A stretch of 64,000 nt of DNA from Globodera rostochiensis. Its lineage: Eukaryota > Nematoda > Chromadorea > Rhabditida > Heteroderidae. The stretch is taken from contig JAEVLN010000025.1 of NCBI GenBank assembly GCA_018350325.1, positions 348,098 to 412,097 on the forward strand, written 5' to 3'. Shown here piece after piece: positions 55,845 to 64,000 of the stretch. A model generated the notes under the pieces. It was not told the origin of the DNA. It did no database searches and saw only the letters and a program-made list of their open reading frames with translations. Both the position numbers and the translations under genes were made by a program. How positions within the stretch are numbered: position 1 is the first letter of the stretch; the number at the start of each line of letters is the position of its first letter.

Positions 55845-56250
55845 TATGAAGGACTTTAAACCAAAATTGGATGTTTATTCAAATTAGTAATGACGCTGAA
55901 GGGGATGAATTGTTTCAACTTTTTACTATCAATCCCAATCAACCGGCTTTTCCATTACCAATCCCCCAACCCAAGCACTTCAGCTTTTCCATTATTAAAC
56001 CCAACTCAAATCACAAATCCCTTTTCATATTAATATCCCCCAGTTTTGCCATCCCGGGGAGGGGGGGGGGGGGTGCCGAGAATGCGGGCCCCACAATCCT
56101 ACCGATCGGACGGAATTGCCCCCCCCCCCCCCGCTGTTGTTTATCCGCCCAAGGCGTCCCCCAAGCACCCCCCCCCCCCCCCTCCACAGATCCATCGCAA
56201 ATGTGTGAAAGTGCAACAGCACACAATATTATCGCTCCGAGCGATCTTTT
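55845..56250 (+). repeat. segment duplicated at 60706-61475
   Basis: TTATGAAGGACTTTAAACCA, GACGCTGAAGGGGATGAATT and GATCCATCGCAAATGTGTGA blocks recur in the same order and strand at 60.7-61.5 kb, where about 370 extra bases are present. The 61-kb copy leads into an exon of the second SecA-like gene; this copy does not, so it is a partial duplicate. Long C and G runs differ in length. Also 55615-55755 and 56790-56935 are near-identical direct copies of each other. Confidence 0.75.
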
Positions 56251-56989
56251 AGTCAGAAAAGTAAAAAAAAAAAGGGGGGAAGTGGACAATTTGTGTCCAC
56301 TTTGAACACGGGGAATAGGTAAATGGACAAAAAGCCAATTTGCATATACACGAAAAGAATTGGGGCCAAAAAGAAAACGTAAAATTGGGGGTGGATGAAT
56401 GAGAAAATGTTTGGAGATGCGCCGAAAGGGGGGGGGGTAATGGACAAACAAAATGCAATAATTTACAAAATGATCTTTTGAAATAATTAATAAAATTAGA
56501 CAAAAACAAAAATCAAATTTAGGTACATGATTTAGGATAGCACTGTGAAACAATTTACTTTCATTTTACAGAAAATGGTTACAAATCACCAGGGCTAAAA
56601 ATCTTAGCCCTGCAAATTTATTTTCAAAAAAAAAATGTCCAAAGCTTTTAAAAATCAAGAATTACATGCCGTTTTCCTGTATTTCCGAGAAGTTATTGTT
56701 GCGATACTGCCAAATTTTCTGGATTTTTTTAATTTTTTTGGCGTTTAAATTTTAGAACCGAACCGGGCCGTTTCGGTTTAACCAAAAACGAAATTTTTCC
56801 AGGTTTTTGGTTCGGTTTCAAACAGACAATCCGGGGTGCGACAGGGAGGAAGTTTATTCTCGGGTGCTAGAAAATTGCATTAGGCAAGAAAAAATGGTTC
56901 ATTGTTTAAATTAGACACCGATAAGCCAGGGTGCGTAACTAAATTTTTCAAAATAAGGACAGTGAAGGTCAAAAATAAGGACACTTTAA

Positions 56990-57100
56990 TGTGATTGATC
57001 AACGGCCAAATCCACTGCCAAATGATTTCCCAACTGCGGTTTTCATCGTCGTCTGTTCCAATGGAAAGATTAGTCGGCGCGACTCTGGAAACCACCAGGA
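56990..57100 (-). pseudogene. F-box-like family fragment
   Basis: Minus frame TNLSIGTDDDENRSWEIIWQ then WIWPLI matches [20 protein letters not shown] in the 12.9-kb gene. Only this short piece remains. Confidence 0.6.
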
Positions 57101-57277
57101 AAAGTTCATTCCTTTTACTTGGGGGGGGGAATGTCTCGGGGATCGGCAGAGTTTTAAGCCAATAAAAAGGCCACCTATTTTATGCGGAAAAGGAAAAAAT
57201 ATTTAAACGACTTTAAAAAGCAAAAATCAAATTCCACTAATGTCCCCGGAGATCGAGTCTGATCGACGTCTTCCCTC

Positions 57278-60010
57278 TAGTCGACTTCTTCAATTGTCGG
57301 CCCCTCACCACCGCCAGCACCACTACCTGCCGGGCATCCCACCAGGGCCTCCAGGCATTCCGCCGCCAGCCGATTGGTAGAGCTTGGTGATGATCGAATT
57401 GCAAACCGCCTCCAGCTCCTTCTGCTGGTGCTCGAATTCTTCCTTTTCGGCCGCCTGGTTTCCGCGCAGCCAAGAAAGCACTTCCTGGCACTTGTCTAGA
57501 ACCTTCTTCTTGTCGTTATCCATGGCCTGCTTGATGTTGAAGCAGTAGGACTCCAAGGCGTTCTTCGCTGATAGGCGGTCGCGCTGAACCTCGTCCTCCT
57601 TGGAAAAGTTCTCGGCCTCCTGCACCATGCGCTCAATCTCATCCTTCGGCAGACGGCCGGTGATGGTGATCTTGTTCTGCTTTCCGGTCGACTTGTCCTG
57701 CGCCGAGACGTTCAAAATGCCGTCAGCATCGATGTCGAAGGTGACTTCAATCTGAGGCACACCACGCGGAGCAGGAGGAATCCCGCTGAGCTCAAACTTG
57801 CCGAGCAAGTTGTTGTCGTTGGTCATAACGCGCTCGCCCTCACAGACCTAAATTTCGATTATTAGTTAGTTTGAACGACCTGAACAGTTAAAGAGCAGAA
57901 AAGCAATATTAACCTGAATCAGCACTTCAGGCTGGTTGTCCGAATAGGTGGTGACCGTCCGAGAGGTCTTTGTCGGGATCGACGTGTTGCGCTTGATAAG
58001 CGACGTCATCACACCGCCGGTAGGCTCAAAGCTCAATGACAGAGGAACGACATCAAGAAGGAGGAGGTCCTGCGCAAAAAGTTGCTTAAACTACCAACCA
58101 AAAGCACATACAGAAAAAAACAAAAATTAATATACCAACCACAAAATTGGGTCTGAGCGCGGCGCTCAGATGGCATTCCCATTTGAGCGCCAGGAGCGGC
58201 CCGGCGGTGCCGATAGGCGCCGCCGGGAAAATTTTTTTGATTTTGATGGCAATTTGTTAAGAAAATTGATCAAAAAGTTGTAAAAGTGTAAAACAATAGG
58301 GTCCCCCCTCTTGTTTTTTTTCTGAAATTTCATTTCGGGGGGGGGGGGAATTCCCCCCCCCCCCCCCGCCCCCCCCCCCCCTGGCTACGTCCCTGTTCGG
58401 AATTAGTTGAAAAGGATTTCATATTCGGATTTTACTACCCCAAAAACCTCTAGAACCACCTTCTTATTAATTAAAAACAATTTTTTTTTTGGTTTGTTAA
58501 CACAATAACACAGAAAACCCAAAAGGGTCACCCGCCACGAATAATTGCAACTTACTTGAAGGTTCTCCGCATTGTCGTGAGAAAGAATTGCAGCTAAAAC
58601 AGCGGCGCCGTACGCGACCGCTTCGTCCGGATTGATGCTCTTGTTCAACTCTTTGCCGGAGAAGAAGTCGGACAGCAGCTTCTGCACCTTCGGAATCCGA
58701 GTGGAGCCGCCGACCAGCACGATGTCGTCGATCTCCGACTTGTCCATCTTCGCGTCACGCAACGCCTTCTCGACTGGGTCCATGGTCCCGCGGAAGAGGT
58801 CGGCGCAGAGTTCCTCGAAACGAGCGCGCGTGACATTCGTGTAGTAGTCAATTCCGTCGCAGAGCGAGTCGATCTCAATGCTAAAAGCCAAAACAATGAA
58901 ATGCCTAAAAAGCCAAAGTCAGCGTTCGGTAATCACCAGAAGTAATCCGACCCAACAAAATCTTTAAAGCAAACCTCGCTTGAGTAGACCCGGAGAGGGT
59001 GCGCTTGGCACGCTCGCAAGCCGTGCGGAGATGACGAAGCGCACGCGGGTTGGAACTGAGGTCCTTGTTGTGCTTGCGCTTGAACTCAGCGACGAAATGA
59101 AAGACCTGAAGAGGTTAAATTGTATTAGCACAAAACATGGAAAAATAGCTTCAAAACAATTCACTGATCCTATTTTTGAAAAAGTAAAATATACCATTCG
59201 GTTGTCGAAGTCCTCTCCCCGCCGTAAGCGATGGCCGTGGCCGACGGCTCGTTGATGATGCGCAGCACGTTCAGACCGGCGATTGCCCCAGCGTCCCTGG
59301 TGGCTTGACGCTGAAAGTAGTTGAAGTAAGCCGGGACAGTGACCACGGCGTCCTTCACAGTCTGGCCAAGAAAGGCCTCGGCCGTCTCCTTCATCTTAGT
59401 CAGCACCATCGACGAAACTTGCTAAAATAATCAAAAAAATGAGTAAATGTTATTTGTTTAATTAACTAAAAGCATAAACCTCCGGAAAGAACGTCTTGTC
59501 CTGTCCCTTCACTTTGACTTGCACCTTCGGACGACCGCCTTCTGCCTGCACAACCTTGAACGGCCAGCACTTCATGTCCGACTGGAGAGCCGGCTCATCG
59601 AACTTGCGACCAATCAAGCGCTTGGCGTTAAACATCGTGCTCGACGGCCTCATTTCCATCTAAAATTGTTTGTACGCCTCTGAAATCCCCAAGAACACCA
59701 CTTTCTCGCCTTTTAATTAAAACAATTTTTATTTTTTTGAATAATGGGGGACAACAGCACTCTCCACTATTACCACCATTTCTACCTGGTTTTTGGCCGC
59801 ATCACCGATCAGACGCTCGGTGTCCGTGAACGCGACGCACGACGGAGTCGTGCGGTTTCCTAACGAAAGCTTATTCTTTATTTAATGGGATGATTTTTTT
59901 TTTGTACCTTGCTCGTTGGCAATGATCTCCACCTTTCCATGCTGGAACACTCCAACACAAGAATAAGTGGTCCCCAGATCGATACCGACCGCATTAGCCC
60001 TTGTGGGCAT
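57278..60010 (-). pseudogene. cytosolic HSP70 gene, eight exons, probably inactivated
   Basis: Exons: 59908-60010, 59786-59859, 59480-59659, 59195-59421, 58975-59105, 58556-58880, 57914-58069, 57323-57847. It starts [20 protein letters not shown] and contains [42 protein letters not shown] and [13 protein letters not shown]. Lesions: exon 4 jumps from AIAYG to GGEDFDNRM, losing about 45 residues including the ATPase DLGGGTFDVS motif, and is two bases out of frame; NDSQRQ is changed to NYFQRQ. At the C-terminus a TAG follows GGMPGR, while GPTIEEVD and its stop lie in another frame at 57278-57305. Splice sites elsewhere are fine, so loss is recent. EEVD ancestry points to the cytosolic type. 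Confidence 0.85.
58195..58240. repeat. hairpin repeat copy inside the HSP70 intron
   Basis: CCGGCGGTGCCGATAGGCGC followed by TTTGATTTTGATGGCAATTT and TTGTTAAGAAA, as in the copies at 2338, 26590, 37265 and 54045. A C/G homopolymer tract follows at 58338-58382. Confidence 0.7.
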
Positions 60011-61479
60011 TTTTAAATCGCTTTATAATTTGAAGTAAGATAGCTGAAACAAAAACTTTTGCAAGATGTGATCAACAAAAAAAAGTGGGCAGTTAAAAAG
60101 AAGATGGAATTTAAATTATTTTAATGTTTAGTCCCCACCTTTACTATTCTTACAAATAATTTATTGCAATTGTTTTAATATAAGGTTTACCAATTACATA
60201 TATTATCTATTAAAATTAATAGAAAAATAAGTTTTAAAAAATTTTTCAATTTTAAAAACATTCTCTTAGTTGGCCGGGATTATGAAAGCCGGGATCGGGA
60301 CCAGCATCTCGAACCGGGGCGTGGAATCCGAATCTGACATTTATTTTGACCAATTTTGAACCAAAACTTTGAAAGAATGTTAAAAATGGGGCCGCTTCAT
60401 CCTTAAATTAAACCAGAAAGACGAAAAAAATGGCCAATAGATTTTTAGGCTCGAAGAACCTCGAAATAGGCGTCTAAAATAGGCTCAAAAAATGCCAAAA
60501 TTGGATCAAAAAACCGGATGCATAAGCAAAAATAGGCTCGAAAAAATGAGTGTAAAATTAGAGACCGGCCAGAAGGTTCGGTCGGTACTTTTCGGTCAAG
60601 TACCGAAAAAGTATGAAAAAAATCTAAAATAATTCATGTAGACTCAACTTTTGATGCTGATCAAAAAAAAAGAGAGACCAAGCCAAATCAATGCAATGTA
60701 AAAGACATTATGAAGGACTTTAAACCAAAATTGGATGTTTATATTAGCAAGTTTTTATCATGCCATAATTGGGTCTACAGTACCCGTTGCTGGGCGACCG
60801 CCTCCCCCCACCCCGAGGGTATGAACGGCGGACGGGGACGAGTGAGGACAAAAAAGGATAAAAGAAATGACGCTGAAGGGGATGAATTGTTTCAACTTGT
60901 TACTATCAATCCCAATCAACCGGCTTTTCCATTACCAATCCCCCAACCCAAGCACTTCAGCTTTTCCATTATTAAACCCAACTCAAATCACAAATTCCTT
61001 TTCATATTAATGTCTCCCAGCTTTTCCATCCCCGGGGGGGGGGGGGTACCCAAATCTGCTGCTGTCTTATTCATTGATTAAGCACAGAATGCGGCCATTG
61101 TGGGGCCCACAATCCTACTCATCATCTCATATGCAACATTTTTTGATCCCCTCTGGCCATTGGTTTTTCGTTCTGCTGCTGAATTTACTAATCCCAATTC
61201 AAGTCCCTCGACTTTTCCATTATTAATCCCTCCTCCCCCTCCCAAATCCCCCGGCTTTACCATTTTCACCCCCCCCCCCCCAACACAAATCCTTCAAATG
61301 CCGCCATTATGGGCCCACAATCCCACCGATCGGACGCCCCTCCCCCTCCCTCTCTTCTCGCTGTTGTTTATCCCCCAAGGCGTCCCCCAAGCACACCCCC
61401 CCCCCTCCACTCCCCCCCCCACCCGTCCACAGATCCATCGCAAATGTGTGAAAGTGCAACAGCACACAATATTATCACC

Positions 61480-61675
61480 CCGGGCGAGGGCGCGACAGCG
61501 GCTTGCACTGCAAGAACAGCAACGACGAAAACGGGATGCCGAGGAACGAGAAGCCGTTGTTGCCAGGGGCATTGAAGCTGTGCAGGAAGTGCAAAAGACA
61601 GAAACTTTTCTTGACTTGGATTTCCAGCAATTGGGCAATACTTTAAAGCAAAAGGTGTGGCTGTGGTGGGGGTGT
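61480..61675 (+). CDS. second SecA-like gene: coiled-coil exon
   Basis: Plus frame RARQRLALQEQQRRKRDAEE then REAVVARGIEAVQEVQKTET and FLDLDFQQLGNTLKQKVW. It is intact in this copy, unlike at 6.4 kb. It precedes the QISDVC exon at 62.4 kb, the same order as on the minus strand at 40.8 to 40.0 kb. Confidence 0.55.
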
Positions 61676-61944
61676 TAGGGTGTTTCGAAAAAACTGCCAA
61701 TTGGCCGATTAAAGTGCATTTAAGGGGATTTAGCACAAATTTGAGGAAATTTTTCTTAAGACAAGTTTACATATTTTGAAGACCTTAATCTTGAGCTACA
61801 TTTTTGCTGAAGATAACAAAGCTCTATCTCAACTTTTCAGCAAGATGTAGCCAAAGTTGGAGTTTATTTTTGGTTTCTGAAGTATAACTTGCTGAAAAAT
61901 TGCCTTATTGTAAATTGAGCAATTTGTCGTTGTTATTGTTTCTC

Positions 61945-62236
61945 ACTACAAATTCATTGGGTAATAATTAAGGTGGCCTTGAGCATACTAAAAGCTCGTC
62001 CGAATGCGAGCGGTGGTCCAACGCAATTCTCAGCCGCTGCTTTTATGCCGGTAGCATTTTCACAATTTTGGATTACGATATTCTGTGGGTACAGTATACT
62101 TATCAATTTTACGATATTCTGTGGGTACAGTATACTTATCAATTTCAAATCGCTCTAGCATGGAAATGTGCCCTCAAAAATGGACAACGGCGACGGGAAT
62201 CGCTCCTTCTCCTCGTGCAGGGGGTGTGTTTATGTT
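61945..62236 (+). repeat. inverted copy of the 40150-40440 5' region
   Basis: The block with KARPNASGGPTQFSAAAF, the tandem TACGATATTCTGTGGGTACA unit and MEMCPQKWTTATGIAPSPRA recurs here on the opposite strand. The donor after GGVF is altered (TTGAAA in place of GTGAGA), so splicing may differ in this copy. Confidence 0.8.
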
Positions 62237-62390
62237 GAAATTCTCTTATAAGACAAAAATACGTGAATGATATCAAAAATTTTAATGTGAGTTAGACTTT
62301 TCATAAAATATATCCCAAAAATTATTAAAATTGAGCAAAAAAATTTTTTAATCAAAAATTTATTTGTCTTATCCCTCTTTTTAAGAAAAG

Positions 62391-63064
62391 GCAACGACGA
62401 CGATGATCAAACTGTGGCTGAAAGGACTGATCAACAAATCTCCGACGTATGCGCGCAGTTGCGTGCACATCTCGAAGAGCTTTTACAACTTCGTCAGCAT
62501 TGCATAGACGTGAGGACGCCAACTGAAAAAGCGAATCTCATCTTGAAACAAATCCCGGATCCCGAGCAAGACATTCGCATTAATGATGAAATCAGTGATG
62601 ATGAAGAGGATGTGAAGGAATGTGCCAAAGTCGAGACAACTGAAAACAGCGATTATGAAGATGAAAGCAGCGCTGACGAAGAAGATTATAATCCGAGGGT
62701 GTCAAGATGTCGTCGTGCACTTCGTGCCATCAAATTGCCGATCATTCTCGCTATTTGTGCCAAAACTGAAGACGCCTTTCTTGACAACAGCGATAAAGTG
62801 CAGTCCATTATAGCCAAAATCGAGGCATTGCGGGTTCCAGGGGCTGGAGCGCCAATGGAGGACGCAAAGCGACGAAGTCGACAAGTTCAAGAACTGCTTA
62901 AAGATTTTGGTCGCATTAGCAATTTCGTGCCATTGCTGGCAAATGAAGAGCAGACAATGAAGGATCTTTTTGAAACGGCTCAAAACACTGCTGCCGACCA
63001 TTCGGATGGATTCGACGGCAACCAAAAACAGCTCTTTGGTGAAGAAATGCAAAATGCAAAAAAG
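62391..63064 (+). CDS. second SecA-like gene: large N-terminal acidic exon
   Basis: A 674-base exon from AAAAG|GC to AAG|GTAGGC. QISDVCAQLRAHLEELLQLR, TPTEKANLILKQIPDPEQDI, an acidic stretch longer than in the minus-strand copy (ISDDEEDVKECAK.. DESSADEEDYNP), CRRALRAIKLPIILAICAKT and RISNFVPLLANEEQTMKDLF. Frame fully open. The two copies are clearly paralogs facing away from each other across 41-61 kb. Confidence 0.75.
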
Positions 63065-63103
63065 GTAGGCACGTCGTCATTAAAATAAAGGGTGGCGCTG
63101 CCG

Positions 63104-63595
63104 CTAACATTTGATAGAATGCCACAATAGACCAGGGCTGTATATAAAAAAATTTCCGGGGGGGGGCGGGTGGAATAAGTCGATTCTTAGGGGCGTAAGT
63201 CCGAAATTCGGACCGGTCAGGATTCGGCTATGTAGCTTTCGTTCTAAATCAATTTGAATAATACCCTCGGCTGTCAGCCAAACGCCGACTATAATCCATA
63301 TTCTGATTTTTTGTCGATACAAATCCGTTCTTTAATATCGTTTATATAGAGTTAAATTTTTTTTATTAATAAATCCAAAACCAACGAATCATTTTGAATT
63401 CCGAAATAAGATAAAACTAAATACGATCTTGAAAAGAAGCGGGGATGTCCCCCGAGGATGCTTTCCGGGGCCTATAACCCAACTATAAGCACAATGAATC
63501 TTATGAAGTTTTGAAATGAACAATAAATAATTTAATTAGTTTTGTTGATTTTAAGGGTTTTTCTTTCAAATATTAATAAGAATCTGTCCACAGGC
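63104..63595 (-). repeat. inverted copy of intron 38755-39320
   Basis: The intron between the acidic exon and the AYDALL exon is conserved as an inverted duplicate: GTCAGCCAAACGCCGACTAT and GGAAAGCATCCCCGC-type sequences occur at both sites. The short open frames in it (IRIWIIVGVWLTAEG) are intronic. The match shows that the whole region, not just exons, was duplicated. Confidence 0.75.
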
Positions 63596-63596
63596 A

Positions 63597-63780
63597 TACG
63601 ATGCTCTATTGAAGCACAATTTGGACAAGCTGAAGCAGCGTTTCTTGGAGAACTGTGTTAAAACGATGAAAGAGCTGCCTACTCACAAATATATTCCGGA
63701 GGAAAGAGAGCTGCTAGACAATTTTTTGGCTAATATTTATAATGCATTAGCCATTCAAAAAAAGCTGAGACTTGAAGCGG
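63597..63780 (+). CDS. second SecA-like gene: AYDALLKHNLD exon
   Basis: After CCACAG the frame reads AYDALLKHNLDKLKQRFLEN then CVKTMKELPTHKYIPEEREL and ends KLRLEA at GCG|GTGAGTTG, the same splice sites as at 38568-38752. A possible further exon near 63830 reads KLEFEGEERQRKEQHRRTW. The motor exons, if present, lie beyond the window. Confidence 0.7.
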
Positions 63781-64000
63781 TGAGTTGACTTAATTATGTT
63801 CAAAGGCTATTTGAAAATAAAATTGCGACTCGGACAAATTGGAGTTTGAGGGAGAGGAGCGGCAGCGCAAGGAGCAGCACCGGCGGACTTGGAGATGCAG
63901 TTCAACAGCCGCTCCAAAACCCCCAAAATGGGGGTTATATTTTAAGGTGGGGACCTTTAAAAAGAGGTGGGGGGGGACCTATTTTTTTAGAAAATCTTTA

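Noticed and set aside
60710..61078. 123-codon plus-strand ORF before the second SecA-like gene
   Set aside because: The same DNA at 55.85 kb has a different frame context and indels; no sign of selection on the frame.
61100..61678. 192-codon Pro-rich plus-strand frame
   Set aside because: Most of it is noncoding DNA with C runs duplicated at 56 kb; only the last third overlaps the real coiled-coil exon, in that same frame.
1..64000. CRISPR array, bacterial operon or prophage
   Set aside because: Tandem repeats lack unique spacers, genes have GT-AG introns, and no Shine-Dalgarno-linked gene runs are seen.

Overview
This is eukaryotic nuclear DNA, AT-rich, with short (about 45-60 bp) GT-AG introns, very dense repeats and many long G/C, A and T homopolymers. 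Gene content points to a nematode. The F-box-like family at the left (first exons MSDNESE.. or MSENPSE.., then [11 protein letters not shown]) is one I associate with cyst nematodes (Globodera/Heterodera); that placement is recollection plus inference, not something the DNA proves.

Layout. 1-14.2 kb: F-box-like genes and wrecks around a nested inverted repeat (2.3-11.4 kb). Its right arm is split by a 1.7-kb satellite, and just beyond its outer end lies a UPF3/SMG-4-like fragment. 15.8-16.7 kb: a deleted mariner. 16.8-20.2 kb: minus-strand exons of unknown function, perhaps the 3' end of the next gene. 21.5-40.3 kb: a very large minus-strand gene whose spliced exons encode a SecA-type DEAD motor (Walker A ATGEGKS, YGT, a DEGD Walker B, TGTAGS, an ARGVDM/AGRVARKGQPG motif-VI region), preceded by tandemly duplicated coiled-coil exons and followed by charged and hydrophobic exons. 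It is riddled with transposons; a hAT-like element sits inside the motif-VI exon, and one exon carries a +1 shift in an A run. 42.0-42.9 kb: an intact four-exon gene for a small membrane protein, overlapping a Cys-rich ORF by ATGA. 43-51 kb: mostly MITEs, MULE-like elements and tRNA-like SINEs, with a receptor-like fragment at 47.6-47.9 kb. 51-53.4 kb: a minus-strand Cys-rich/coiled-coil gene matching modules found at the front of the SecA-like genes. 57.3-60.0 kb: an eight-exon cytosolic HSP70 gene that looks inactivated. 60.7-64 kb: the 5' part of a second SecA-like gene copy on the plus strand, running off the window.

How it fits together: the same modules recur in order (Cys-rich CGHGxYQC exon, Glu/Arg coiled coil, EAVVARGIEAVQEAQKT exon, QISDVC..LILKQIPD exon, then the motor), intact or broken, at about 4, 7, 40, 52 and 61 kb. 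The window looks like a birth-and-death cluster of a SecA-like ATPase family in an animal genome. I consider this the most notable system here. All gene models are inferred by eye from open frames, splice phase and motif recognition; no search was run.
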